A stretch of 34,018 bases of DNA from an uncultured Ruminococcus sp. Lineage in GTDB: Bacteria > Bacillota > Clostridia > Oscillospirales > CAG-272. Every line of letters begins with the position of its first letter. Position 1 is the stretch's first letter. Positions 16,993 to 24,728 of the stretch are shown piece after piece. The DNA lies in contig CACZZA010000014.1 of the NCBI GenBank assembly GCA_902785485.1, positions 1 through 34,018 on the forward strand, written 5' to 3'. A program made the position numbers and the translations under genes. The notes below the pieces were generated by a model, which ran no database searches, had not been told where the DNA came from, and saw only the letters and a program-made list of their open reading frames with translations.

Positions 16993-17015
16993 CGGTCTGA
17001 TTTCCTCCGAAACGA

Positions 17016-17891
17016 TTATCTCTCTTTACCTAAGAAGAACAACGCCATGGTACCGGGACCGGAGTGCGCTCCGATGACGGGACCGACGTCCGCTATGTAC
17101 GTAAAGCCTACGCCGTATCTCTCTTTTAGTACGCTCCCGAGGTATTCTACGTCCTCGATACAGTCGCCGTGCGAGACGAAAACGGTATCGCCCTCGCCTT
17201 TATTGAGCGCAAGCTCGCCGTACTTGTCCGCCATCGCGTCGAGCGAGGTCTTTCTTCCGCGGACCTTGAACATATTGATCAGATGCCCGTCGTTGTCAAC
17301 GTGAAGCACGGGTTTGATGCCGAGCATACCGCCTATGAACGCCGCCGCTCCGCTCACGCGTCCGCCGCGTTTGAGGTAAACAAGGTCGTCGACCGTGAAC
17401 CAGTGGCAGAGCTTGAGTTTGTTGTCTTCGCAGAATTTCGCCGCTTCTTCCATCGTTGCGCCCTTCTTCACTTCTTGGAGAGTAAGATAGAGCAGAAGTC
17501 CGAAGCCCGCCGACGCCGCGAGGGTGTCGACGCAGATTATTTTACGTTCGGGATATACCGTTTTCAGTTCATCTGCCGCGACCTTGGCAGAGTTGACCGT
17601 GGTGCTGAGTCCGGAAGAAAAACCTATATACAGGATGTCCTTGCCCTCTTTGAGGATCGGCTCGAAGCCTTCCTTGAAGGCGGACACGTTTACCGCAGAG
17701 GTCTTAGCTATCCTTCCTTGGCGCATACGCGAATAGAATTCTTTTGACGGCAGACCGTAATTCTTGTACTCTTTGTCAGGCTCGTCGTCGAACTTGAACG
17801 TGAGTTCCTCATAAAGAACTCCCCATTCCTTCAAAGTATCCGGCGCGATGTCGCACGCGGAATCCGTGTAAACAACATAGTTTTCGGGCAT
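17016..17891 (-). CDS. fakB: DegV-family fatty acid-binding protein FakB
   Basis: 291 residues with DegV hallmarks: YTDSACDI at the start, TSAVNVSAF (the TS-x-x-S site), FSSGLSTTVNSA, KRGGRVSGAAAF, and IGAHSGPGTMALFF at the end, which contacts the acyl carboxylate. FakB holds a fatty acid for phosphorylation by FakA, whose gene follows directly. The ATG at 17891 has CGGAGG 9 nt upstream. A consensus promoter lies at 17975-18003. Confidence 0.95.
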   Translation of the reverse strand: MPENYVVYTDSACDIAPDTLKEWGVLYEELTFKFDDEPDKEYKNYGLPSKEFYSRMRQGRIAKTSAVNVSAFKEGFEPILKEGKDILYIGFSSGLSTTVNSAKVAADELKTVYPERKIICVDTLAASAGFGLLLYLTLQEVKKGATMEEAAKFCEDNKLKLCHWFTVDDLVYLKRGGRVSGAAAFIGGMLGIKPVLHVDNDGHLINMFKVRGRKTSLDAMADKYGELALNKGEGDTVFVSHGDCIEDVEYLGSVLKERYGVGFTYIADVGPVIGAHSGPGTMALFFLGKER

Positions 17892-17974
17892 GATCTTTTA
17901 CCTCCGATAAAAGTAACGTTACGCTGCAGCAGTTCCGTACCGGAAGAGCGAGGCGTTTGCTTTCCGGCAACACA

Positions 17975-18003
17975 ACTGTAAGCGTATCTGTGAAAAATGT
18001 CAA
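17975..18003 (-). promoter_or_regulatory. fakB-fakA promoter
   Basis: On the minus strand a perfect TTGACA (17998-18003), 17-bp spacer and TACAGT (17975-17980). Confidence 0.8.
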
Positions 18004-18077
18004 CCTACCGATCTGAGAGAACGGAAAAAACCGGGTGTTTTTTCTCTCCACCGGCGCGGGAATTTCCTTTGATGACC

Positions 18078-18106
18078 TTGATTTTCGGTCTTTTCCGTGG
18101 TAGAAT
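18078..18106 (+). promoter_or_regulatory. Candidate promoter of the AlkZ-related gene
   Basis: TTGATT at 18078-18083, 17-bp spacer, TAGAAT at 18101-18106. A second AT-rich site with TATACT lies near 18195-18200 but has no good -35. Confidence 0.5.
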
Positions 18107-18295
18107 CGTTTACGGAAAAACACACGTCATACTCGGGGAGAAAAAACGTTATCCGGACCTTTCCGAAAAAAGGCAGACCTTCCCATATTTATTATATACT
18201 AACAGTTTAGAAATATTTTGTCAAGCGATTTTTCCTAAATTTGATCCTTCGGGGGTGATTTTACGGTATTCGACAAGCGAAAAAAGATCAAAAAT

Positions 18296-18943
18296 ATGGA
18301 GGAAGCTGCGAAAGCGGTCGAAAAATACGGAATTCTTCCGTTTTTCACAAACTCAGTCGACGGCTTTTCGCTCGAAGAAACGGTCACTCCGGATATCTGG
18401 TTCACCGACAAAGAAGGTCCGTGGGAGTGGAAAGGTCCGCTCATCCGTAAAAAAGGCTTTTTCTACGGCAAATTCTTCGAAAACAAGGCGGCGTACGTCG
18501 CCCCGGAATGGTTTTTACGTCTCGCGAATTACAGGCGCAACGGCTACGACTTCGACGCGAGATACGACGACGGACTCGCCTCGCGGCGCGACCTCGACCT
18601 GTATTCTCTCATAGCGGCGAACGCGCCCGTCGTATCCAAAAAGCTCCGCGAGACAGGCAACTACGGCAAGAACGGGATAAAAGGCTTCGATACGATGATA
18701 ACGAGACTCCAGATGCAGTGCTACGTCAATATAAACGACTTCGTCTACACCCTCGACAGGCACGGCAAGCCTTATGGATGGGGCGTCGGGGTCTACACGA
18801 CTCCCGAGCTCTTCGCGGGAGAAGCTTTCACGAAAAACGTTTATAAAGAAACGCCCGAGGAGTCTTACGAGGCGCTTTTCACACACCTGCGCACGCTCTT
18901 TCCCAAGGAGAGCGAAAAGAACTTAAAAACATTTCTCGGATAA
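18296..18943 (+). CDS. AlkZ-related protein (short winged-helix family)
   Basis: 215 residues from the first ATG. Motifs recall short clostridial proteins that, from memory, are named AlkZ-related: DIWFTDKEGPWEWKGPLIRK, FYGKFFENKAAYVAPEWFLR, NYRRNGYDFDARYDDG and YGWGVGVYTTPELF. Relatives are linked to the AlkZ/YcaQ DNA glycosylase superfamily but are about half as long; activity is unproven. The start is uncertain: the frame stays open back to 18245 with family-like residues, no in-frame ATG/GTG/TTG occurs there, and the ATG at 18296 lacks a clear ribosome site, while GGGGGTGA sits at 18251-18258. A terminator follows. Confidence 0.8.
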   Translation: MEEAAKAVEKYGILPFFTNSVDGFSLEETVTPDIWFTDKEGPWEWKGPLIRKKGFFYGKFFENKAAYVAPEWFLRLANYRRNGYDFDARYDDGLASRRDLDLYSLIAANAPVVSKKLRETGNYGKNGIKGFDTMITRLQMQCYVNINDFVYTLDRHGKPYGWGVGVYTTPELFAGEAFTKNVYKETPEESYEALFTHLRTLFPKESEKNLKTFLG

Positions 18944-18948
18944 AAATC

Positions 18949-18976
18949 GAACGGGGTCGCAAGAGCGATCCCGTTC
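18949..18976. terminator. Bidirectional terminator between AlkZ-related and flavodoxin genes
   Basis: A 12-bp stem with one G-T pair (GAACGGGGTCGC, loop AAGA). T-rich tracts lie on the minus-strand side directly and on the plus-strand side a little further on. Confidence 0.8.
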
Positions 18977-19011
18977 TTAAGATTACCGTGACCTTTTTCG
19001 GTTTTTCTCTC

Positions 19012-19434
19012 TCATCCGAGCGCTTTTCCGAGGGCGCTGCAGTTTTCGAGCGCGCCGTCGTCCGGCGCGTCGTTGCAGATGACGCTCTCGCACGCCATCT
19101 CCGCTCCGTCGGATACGCATCTGTCGTACCAGTTCCTCATCCACTCGCCGTCTCCCCAGCCGTAAGAGCCGAAAAGCGCCGTGCGTTTGCCGGAGAGCTT
19201 TGCTTCGACCTCTGAAAACATCGGCTCGAACTCGCCTTCCTCAAGTTGCTCCGAACCCATGGAGGGACATCCGAACGCAATAGCGTCAAAGGAGTCGACC
19301 ATATTCGGAGAGAACTCCGACGCTGTGTAAAGGCTCCCCTCGTTTCCCGAGGACGTTATCCCCTCAAGAACGGCGTTCGCCATCTCTTCCGTGTTTCATG
19401 TGCCGCTCCAATAAACGACCGCGATCTTACTCAT
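19012..19434 (-). pseudogene. Flavodoxin with an in-frame TGA in the FMN phosphate loop
   Basis: From the ATG at 19434 (AAAGGA 9 nt upstream) the frame reads MSKIAVVYWSGT, then TGA at 19396-19398, then NTEEMANAVLEG and on to the normal end: 140 codons, the usual short-chain flavodoxin length. The TGA replaces the Gly of the SGTGNT loop that binds FMN phosphate; GGA to TGA is one base change. The later FMN segments (FGCPSMGSEQLEEGEFEPMF, LFGSYGWGDGEWM) are intact. TGA ends several neighbouring genes, so recoding of the whole genome is excluded. It is downstream of DUF3793 in one operon. It could be a fresh nonsense mutation, a sequencing error, readthrough, or less likely selenocysteine. Confidence 0.85.
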
Positions 19435-19459
19435 ATAACATCATCCTTTCATATTATGT

Positions 19460-20017
19460 TCAAACGCTCACCGTGAGCTGTTCGACCGATCTTCCTTCGC
19501 GCCACGCTTTTTTGTAGATCTCGGCGCATTTTTTGTATTTTTTGAAAGTTTTTTCCGCTCTGTTGACGTCGCCGTACACTTTCCACGCGCCGACGGTCTT
19601 GCAGCTTTGCCTGTTTTCGATAAATCCCCTGACGTCCTCCGGAGGGTAGCCGAGAAACAGTCCTATCTCGTGCGGAAATTCCCTCTGCTCCGCCAGACGT
19701 TTCGCAAGGCAGGCGACGCACCTGTCGGGAAACTCGACCGAATAGCCGCGCTCGCAAAGAAGCTCCCTCGCTCCGTCGCAAAGAAGGTCGCCGGACAGCA
19801 GAGCCGGACGGTAAACATAGAGGAGAGCGTAGCCGTCGCGATATTCGAGCGGAACGACGCGCAATCCTTTATCCCGCAGACTTTTGTTCCATCCGCGGAC
19901 GGACGACGTCATCTCTCCCTTCGTCGCGTAAGCGAGACGGAACAGATTTCCGGTCTTGATCCCCGCGAGAGTCGGAGAACAATGATCGATCAACGCCTCT
20001 TCGGACATTTGCTTCAC
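19460..20017 (-). CDS. DUF3793 family protein
   Basis: 185 residues with family features: a start like CSPTLAGIKTGNLFRLAYAT, RGWNKSLRDKGLRVVPLEYR, VYRPALLSGDL, then FPHEIGLFLGYPPEDVRGFI and a basic tail (WKVYGDVNRAEKTFKKYKKC). The family has no known reaction and often lies beside flavodoxin in Clostridia, as it does here with 25 nt between genes. Conserved Cys residues (including CVACL and C in the tail) may bind metal; this is inference. The promoter carries two DtxR-like palindromes, pointing to control by iron or manganese. Confidence 0.92.
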   Translation of the reverse strand: MKQMSEEALIDHCSPTLAGIKTGNLFRLAYATKGEMTSSVRGWNKSLRDKGLRVVPLEYRDGYALLYVYRPALLSGDLLCDGARELLCERGYSVEFPDRCVACLAKRLAEQREFPHEIGLFLGYPPEDVRGFIENRQSCKTVGAWKVYGDVNRAEKTFKKYKKCAEIYKKAWREGRSVEQLTVSV

Positions 20018-20032
20018 CGCCTTTCCGTTTTG

Positions 20033-20048
20033 GTTAGCGCAGGCTAAC
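20033..20048 (-). promoter_or_regulatory. DtxR/IdeR-like operator, site 1
   Basis: The palindrome GTTAGC-GCAG-GCTAAC lies between the transcription start and the DUF3793 start codon. It matches the core of the DtxR/IdeR iron box (TTAGGTTAGSCTAACCTAA) in its TTAG/CTAA arms. Confidence 0.7.
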
Positions 20049-20090
20049 TGTTCGGGTAAATTATCGACCTCCGCCGAGGTCTCCGTGTCG

Positions 20091-20145
20091 GTTAGCCTAT
20101 GCTAACCACCACGGTCATAATACCATATCCTTTAAGCTTTGTCAA
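20091..20145 (-). promoter_or_regulatory. DUF3793-flavodoxin promoter with DtxR-like operator, site 2
   Basis: On the minus strand TTGACA (20140-20145), 17-bp spacer, TATTAT (20117-20122). The palindrome GTTAGC-CTAT-GCTAAC at 20091-20106 covers the expected transcription start, the place for a repressor. It is 58 bp from site 1. Confidence 0.85.
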
Positions 20146-20280
20146 TAGTTGCGCGTTATTTTTTCAAGAGGACCCTTTTCGGATCCGCCCGTATTGTTAT
20201 TCCCGCGACAGCGCAATTTCATACGCAAGCGGGTTTAATAAAACAAATATTTCTATCAACGATTGAGTTTTTCGTCAGAT
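20146..20280. other. Spacer between the divergent DUF3793 and HTH-kinase promoters
   Basis: No gene, RNA or repeat recognised. A loose CCCGC/GCGGG inverted pair is present at about 20202-20235. Confidence 0.4.
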
Positions 20281-20329
20281 TTCTATTATTTTTCTATTGA
20301 AAAACCGGTTATTTCGATTTATAATAGAA
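20281..20329 (+). promoter_or_regulatory. murQ-operon promoter flanked by an inverted repeat
   Basis: TTGAAA at 20297-20302, 17-bp spacer, TATAAT at 20320-20325. The spacer begins with the palindrome AACCGGTT (20303-20310). Exact 9-bp inverted repeats, TTCTATTAT (20281-20289) and ATAATAGAA (20321-20329), flank it 40 bp apart. Any of these could be the operator of the HTH domain encoded next. Confidence 0.75.
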
Positions 20330-20344
20330 TATGAGGTGAAGAAA

Positions 20345-21451
20345 ATGAAGCGATACACCGAAGTCGGGAGCGCGATAAAACGTCTCCGCGAGAAAAAAGG
20401 ACTGACGCAGATCTCTCTTGCGGAAATGATCGGCGTTTCGTTCCAGGCAGTGAGCGCCTGGGAGCGCGGAGCTTCGCTGCCCGACCTTTACAACGCGGCG
20501 GCTCTGGCAAATAAACTCGGAGTGACGGTAGATACGCTCCTCAGGAGCGGCGCGGACGAATACCGCATAGGCGTCGACGCGGGCGGAACGAAGACAGAAT
20601 TCATGCTCGTCGACGCGCAGGGGCGCGAGGTCGAGCGTTTTTCGCTCGGGGGAGCGAACCCGAACGACGTGTCTCTCGATCACACCGCGGAAGTACTTTC
20701 ATCCGGACTCGACCGTCTTACCGTCGGCAGGAACGTCGCCTCCGTATTCTGCGGAGTCGCGGGCGTCACAGCGGGAGACAACGCCGTTCTGCTTAGGGAA
20801 ACGCTGACAAAACGGTACGGAACGCGCATATTCGTCGAAAGCGACGTATCCAATCTCCTTTTTCTCGGAGAAAGGGAAGGGTGCAAGGGTGCCGTCATCT
20901 GCGGAACAGGCTCCGTTGTTTTCGTTCGTACCGACCGAGGCGACGTCCGGGTCGGAGGCTGGGGATACCTGTTTGACGAAAAAGGCTCGGGGTACGACGT
21001 AGGGAAGGACGCCCTGCGTCACGCGCTCGCTTGCCTCGACGGTCTGGAAAAGCCGGACGAGCTTTCAAAAAAAGTCGAAGAAAGGCTCGGGAAAGGGATA
21101 TGGAAAAGTCTGTCCGAAATATACAAAAAAGGACGTCCGTATATAGCGTCGTTCGCGCCGGACGTCGTAGAGCTTGCAAAATCGGGCGACCCGAAAGCGG
21201 AGTCGATACTGAAAACCAACGCCGAGAGGCTCGGTAAGATCGTTTCGCTCGCGTCCGGAAAATACGGAGCGGGAGACGTTCTGCTCGCGTCGGGCGGATT
21301 TTTCAACAACGAAATATATTTGAAAATGGTCGAAGAAGCCTCGGGAAAAAGGCTTATAAAAAGTACGCTCGCGCCGGTCGTCGGCGCGTGCGCGGGGAGC
21401 TTTGAAAGAGCGGGAGCAAAGGCTCCCGACGGACTGTTTGAAGGGAGATAA
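20345..21451 (+). CDS. Xre HTH domain fused to a BadF/NAGK-type sugar kinase (MurK-like)
   Basis: 368 residues from the ATG at 20345 with GAGGTGA upstream; the frame open from 20297 overlaps the promoter. Residues about 8-66 are a Cro/C1 HTH (KGLTQISLAEMIGVSFQAVS). Residues about 73-360 are an ASKHA kinase of the N-acetylglucosamine kinase/BadF group: GVDAGGTKTE, the CGTGSVVFV and GGWGYLFDEKGSGYDVGKDA phosphate loops, and ASGGFFNNEIYL near the adenosine site. The gene ends 2 nt before murQ. MurK kinases phosphorylate MurNAc/GlcNAc and work with MurQ, so the enzyme part fits MurNAc recycling. The HTH suggests a sugar-sensing self-regulator; that is inference. Confidence 0.9.
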   Translation: MKRYTEVGSAIKRLREKKGLTQISLAEMIGVSFQAVSAWERGASLPDLYNAAALANKLGVTVDTLLRSGADEYRIGVDAGGTKTEFMLVDAQGREVERFSLGGANPNDVSLDHTAEVLSSGLDRLTVGRNVASVFCGVAGVTAGDNAVLLRETLTKRYGTRIFVESDVSNLLFLGEREGCKGAVICGTGSVVFVRTDRGDVRVGGWGYLFDEKGSGYDVGKDALRHALACLDGLEKPDELSKKVEERLGKGIWKSLSEIYKKGRPYIASFAPDVVELAKSGDPKAESILKTNAERLGKIVSLASGKYGAGDVLLASGGFFNNEIYLKMVEEASGKRLIKSTLAPVVGACAGSFERAGAKAPDGLFEGR

Positions 21452-21453
21452 AA

Positions 21454-22263
21454 ATGAAACTTAACGAAACCGAAAAAAGAAATCCGCGGTCGATGAACTT
21501 TGACAAAATGTCGACCCGCGAGATGATAGAACTGATGAACGACGAAAACAGACGTTCGGTCGAAGCGGTCGAGCGCGCCCTCGACTCGGTCGAAAAAGCG
21601 GTCGACGCGATAGCCGAGGCGTTCGGACGCGGCAACAGCCTTATCTATATCGGCGCGGGCACGTCGGGAAGGCTCGGGATACAGGACGCCGCGGAGTGCG
21701 GACCTACGTTCGGAGTGCCCGAGGGAACGGTCAAAGCGATCATAGCGGGCGGCAGAGAACGCGTATTCACCCCCGCCGAAAACGCGGAGGACGTCGAAGA
21801 GAACGGACGCGCGGACATTCTCAAAGAGTGCCGCCCCGGAGACGTCGTCGTAGGGATCTCCGCCGCGGGAGGAGCGAGATACGTCGTCGGCGCGCTCAAC
21901 GCCGCAAAGAAAAACGGCTGTTTCACCGTCGCGCTGACTAACAACACCGGCACCGCGATAGAAAAAGAGGCGGACGTCGCCATCGTTTGCGAGACCGGAC
22001 CCGAGGTCATAACGGGATCGACCCGTCTCAAAGCGGGCAACAGTCAGAAATTCGTCCTCAATATGCTGACCACCTGCGCTATGGCAAAGACAGGAAAGGT
22101 CTGCGAAAACCTTATGATAAACCTCAAGCCGTCGAACGACAAGCTCCGCGCGAGAGTCATAAGGATCACGTCCGATCTGCTCGGAATAACGCAGGAGGAA
22201 GCGGAGGAAAAACTCAAAAAACACTCCTTCAGCATTCGCGAGACCGTGGACGCGGAAAAATAA
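21454..22263 (+). CDS. murQ: N-acetylmuramic acid 6-phosphate etherase
   Basis: 269 residues, about 30 shorter than usual, missing most of the C-terminal helical tail. The SIS fold is clear: IYIGAGTSGRLGIQDAAECG (E of DAAEC is a catalytic acid), FTPAENAEDVEENGRADI (second Glu), VVGISAAGGARYV and ITGSTRLKAGNSQKFVLNML. MurQ cleaves the lactyl ether of MurNAc-6-P to give GlcNAc-6-P. The kinase gene 2 nt upstream provides the phosphate in place of a PTS, as in the clostridial MurK-MurQ route. A strong terminator follows. Confidence 0.95.
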   Translation: MKLNETEKRNPRSMNFDKMSTREMIELMNDENRRSVEAVERALDSVEKAVDAIAEAFGRGNSLIYIGAGTSGRLGIQDAAECGPTFGVPEGTVKAIIAGGRERVFTPAENAEDVEENGRADILKECRPGDVVVGISAAGGARYVVGALNAAKKNGCFTVALTNNTGTAIEKEADVAIVCETGPEVITGSTRLKAGNSQKFVLNMLTTCAMAKTGKVCENLMINLKPSNDKLRARVIRITSDLLGITQEEAEEKLKKHSFSIRETVDAEK

Positions 22264-22270
22264 AACGGCG

Positions 22271-22301
22271 CGGGAGGTCTTTTGAAAGAAAAGACCTCCC
22301 G
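22271..22301. terminator. Terminator between convergent murQ and nfnB
   Basis: Perfect 13-bp arms (CGGGAGGTCTTTT and complement) with a 5-nt loop, 8 nt after murQ and close to the nfnB end. The T-rich part follows loosely (GTGAATTTTATTT). Confidence 0.85.
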
Positions 22302-22307
22302 TGAATT

Positions 22308-23714
22308 TTATTTGCTCAGATATTCGTCTATCGCGCTTGCGGCGACTTTGCCGGCGCCCATGGCGGATATGACGGTCGCGGCGCCTGTGACGGCGTCGCC
22401 TCCGGCGTAGACTCCGCGAAGAGACGTCTTTCCGGATCCGTCGACGATGATACCGCCGTACCTGTTTATATCAAGTCCCGAGGTCGTATTCTTGATAAGC
22501 GGGTTCGGAGACGTGCCTATCGACATAATGACAGTATCGACGTCGAGCGTGAATTCGCTTCCTTTGATCTCGACCGGACGTCTGCGTCCGTCGGAGTCCG
22601 GCTCCCCCAGTTCCATTCTGATACATTCGATCCCGGTGACGAAGCCGTTTTTCGGGTCGCGCGGATCGGACTCGTTGTTATATCCCAATATTCGCGTCGG
22701 ACTGCAGAGCAGGCAGAAGTCTATGCCCTCTTCCATCGCGTGTTCGACTTCCTCTTTACGCGCGGGAAGCTCTTCGAGCGAGCGGCGGTAGATGACCGTC
22801 ACCTTTTCCGCGCCGAGTCGGAGCGCCGTTCTCGCGGCATCCATAGCGACGTTGCCTCCGCCGACTACGGCGACGCGCCCTCCCTTCATTATGGGGGTTT
22901 CAGGCTCGTCGACGTACGCTTTCATCAGGTTCGCGCGGGTGAGGAATTCGTTAGCGGAATATACTCCGATACAGCTTTCGCCGGGAATGTTCATAAACTT
23001 GGGCAGACCCGCTCCGCTTCCGATGAACACCGCGTCGAACCCCGACGCCATAAGCTCTTCGACCGTAAAAGTACGTCCGATGACGACGTTGTTTTCAAAT
23101 TTCACTCCGAGGCGTTCGAGAGATCTGATCTCACGCGAGACTATCGCTTTGGGCAGACGGAATTCCGGTATGCCGTACACGAGAACTCCGCCGGGTGTGT
23201 GGAAAGCCTCGTAGACCGTGACTTCATATCCTTTTTTTGCGAGGTCTCCCGCGCAGGTGAGTCCCGACGGTCCGGAGCCTACGACCGCTACCCTGCGGCC
23301 GTTCGGCGCGGGGCGTTCTGCGCTCTTTACGCCTTTTTCGGCGTGGAAGTCGGCGACGTACCGTTCAAGCCTTCCTATCGCCACCGGCTCGAAACGGATG
23401 CCGAGCGTACACAGGCTCTCGCACTGCGTTTCCTGCGGACAAACTCTTCCGCAGACCGACGGCAGGCTCGACGAGCGGTTTATGATCTCATACGCGCCCT
23501 CGATGTCGTTCTCTTTTATTTTTGTGATAAAATCCGGAATGTCTATGTTGACGGGACAACCTTTGACGCAGGGACGGTTCTTGCAATTCAGGCATCTTTG
23601 CGCCTCCGCCGCGGCGAGCGCGGGAGTGTATCCGAGCGCGACCTCGTCGAAGTTATGCGCGCGGACTTTCGGGTCCTGCACCGGCATTTCGGTCCTTTTC
23701 GGTATTATCGCCAT
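22308..23714 (-). CDS. nfnB: NfnB/GltD-like NADPH oxidoreductase subunit
   Basis: 468 residues. The N-terminus has the Cys clusters CLNCKNRPCVKGCP and CGRVCPQETQCESLC for two [4Fe-4S] centres. An FAD Rossmann motif (VVGSGPSGLTCAGDLAKKG) and an NADPH motif (AVVGGGNVAMDAARTALRLG) follow. With the NfnA-like gene overlapping upstream by 1 nt (TAATG), it should be the large subunit of NADH-dependent ferredoxin:NADP+ oxidoreductase, an electron-bifurcating cytosolic complex. The small subunit of glutamate synthase is the alternative, but its large subunit is absent here. Confidence 0.93.
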   Translation of the reverse strand: MAIIPKRTEMPVQDPKVRAHNFDEVALGYTPALAAAEAQRCLNCKNRPCVKGCPVNIDIPDFITKIKENDIEGAYEIINRSSSLPSVCGRVCPQETQCESLCTLGIRFEPVAIGRLERYVADFHAEKGVKSAERPAPNGRRVAVVGSGPSGLTCAGDLAKKGYEVTVYEAFHTPGGVLVYGIPEFRLPKAIVSREIRSLERLGVKFENNVVIGRTFTVEELMASGFDAVFIGSGAGLPKFMNIPGESCIGVYSANEFLTRANLMKAYVDEPETPIMKGGRVAVVGGGNVAMDAARTALRLGAEKVTVIYRRSLEELPARKEEVEHAMEEGIDFCLLCSPTRILGYNNESDPRDPKNGFVTGIECIRMELGEPDSDGRRRPVEIKGSEFTLDVDTVIMSIGTSPNPLIKNTTSGLDINRYGGIIVDGSGKTSLRGVYAGGDAVTGAATVISAMGAGKVAASAIDEYLSK

Positions 23715-24568
23715 TATTTTACCTCCCCGCGCAGCAGATTACAGGTCGCCTCGTGCGCCTTGCGTTCAAACTCGTTATACGCGCGGTTGCGCAGCATCGC
23801 CTCGTCGAAATCGACTTCATAACCGTCAAAATCCGGTCCGTCGACGCAGGCGAATTTCATTATTCTTTTTCCGTCCCGCACAAGCGTGAGACGGCAACCG
23901 CCGCACATTCCCGTTCCGTCGATCATAATGGGGTTCATCGACACCGTGACGGGGATCCCGAATTCCTTCGCGGTCTGTGTCACGAACTTCATCATAATAA
24001 GCGGACCTATCGTGATGACGCGGTCGAATTTCCGCCCTGTTTCGAGCGTCTCGCGCAGGGGCAGCGTAACGTTTCCCTTTCGTCCGTAGCTTCCGTCGTC
24101 GGTCATGACCGTAAGAGAGTCGGAACAGAGCCTGAACTCGTCTTCGAGAATGACGAGATCTTTGGAGCGAAAGCCGATGATGCTCGTCACTTCCCTGCCG
24201 AGGCGGCGGAACTCGCGCGCGACCGGGAGAGCTATCGCGCAGCCGACGCCTCCTCCGACTATACAGACTTTTTCTATCCCTTCCGTGTGAGTCGGCTCTC
24301 CGAGAGGACCCACGAAATCAGAGATATATCCGCCTTCTTCCTTTGCGTTCAGTTTTTCCGTCGTCGCGCCGACGACCTGAAAAATGATGGAGACGCCGCC
24401 CTTGTCGGGATCTGTCCCCGCGACGGTGAGCGGGATACGCTCGCCCGTTTCGTCGACTCTGAGTATTATGAACTGTCCCGCCTTCGCTTTTGCGGCGACC
24501 GCGGGAGACTCTATCTCCATATAAGTCACGAAGTCGTTCAGTTTTCTTTTTTTCAGTATCTTATACAT
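23714..24568 (-). CDS. nfnA: NfnA-like ferredoxin-NADP+ oxidoreductase subunit
   Basis: 284 residues from the ATG at 24568 (GGAGG 8 nt upstream); an ATG 6 nt earlier is too close to that site. The N-terminal FAD domain has RIPLTVAG, the NAD domain CIVGGGVGCAIALPVAREF. The C-terminal cysteines DGTGMCGGCRLTL and FACVDGPDFDG hold the [2Fe-2S] cluster. The pair with NfnB moves electrons among NADH, NADPH and ferredoxin. Homologues also serve as PyrK-like electron-transfer subunits, but the partner settles the call. Confidence 0.92.
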   Translation of the reverse strand: MYKILKKRKLNDFVTYMEIESPAVAAKAKAGQFIILRVDETGERIPLTVAGTDPDKGGVSIIFQVVGATTEKLNAKEEGGYISDFVGPLGEPTHTEGIEKVCIVGGGVGCAIALPVAREFRRLGREVTSIIGFRSKDLVILEDEFRLCSDSLTVMTDDGSYGRKGNVTLPLRETLETGRKFDRVITIGPLIMMKFVTQTAKEFGIPVTVSMNPIMIDGTGMCGGCRLTLVRDGKRIMKFACVDGPDFDGYEVDFDEAMLRNRAYNEFERKAHEATCNLLRGEVK

Positions 24569-24635
24569 GGTCATGCCCTCCGGCAAAAATAAAACCGTTT
24601 TCGCAAACAGCGGCGCCGTTACGCCGTCCGCCTCC

Positions 24636-24664
24636 ATTATATTACCATATTTCTTCCGTGTCAA
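24636..24664 (-). promoter_or_regulatory. nfnAB promoter
   Basis: On the minus strand TTGACA (24659-24664), 17-bp spacer, TATAAT (24636-24641): full consensus. Confidence 0.9.
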
Positions 24665-24728
24665 TGTTTTGCCTTAAAATTCATCATAAAAAAGGTTGAC
24701 GCCGTTCCTCCTGAAAAAAATCCCGGCA

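Larger units (their letters stand above)
17892..18295. other. 404-bp gene-free region with two divergent promoters
   Basis: It contains the fakB promoter (17975-18003, minus), a candidate plus-strand promoter (18078-18106), small palindromes (GTAACGTTAC near 17913) and an 8-bp stem TTTTCCGT/ACGGAAAA around 18091-18119. No credible gene is seen on either strand. The right part would be a leader of about 180 nt for the AlkZ-related gene. Confidence 0.55.

Noticed and set aside
17809-18123. A 104-codon minus-strand frame covering the fakB promoter
   Set aside because: It overlaps the start of fakB out of frame, spans the promoter and has no ribosome site or recognisable family.
19396-19398. Genome-wide reassignment of TGA (for example to Gly) to explain the flavodoxin
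   Set aside because: TGA ends radC, the ACT gene, UPF0210 and wecB at the expected places, so it is a normal stop here.
21019-22224. A 401-codon minus-strand frame across the kinase and murQ
   Set aside because: Both genes beneath it have complete catalytic motifs; the antisense product shows none.
22740-23822. A 360-codon plus-strand frame opposite nfnB
   Set aside because: Antisense shadow; nfnB has cysteine clusters and nucleotide motifs in its own frame.
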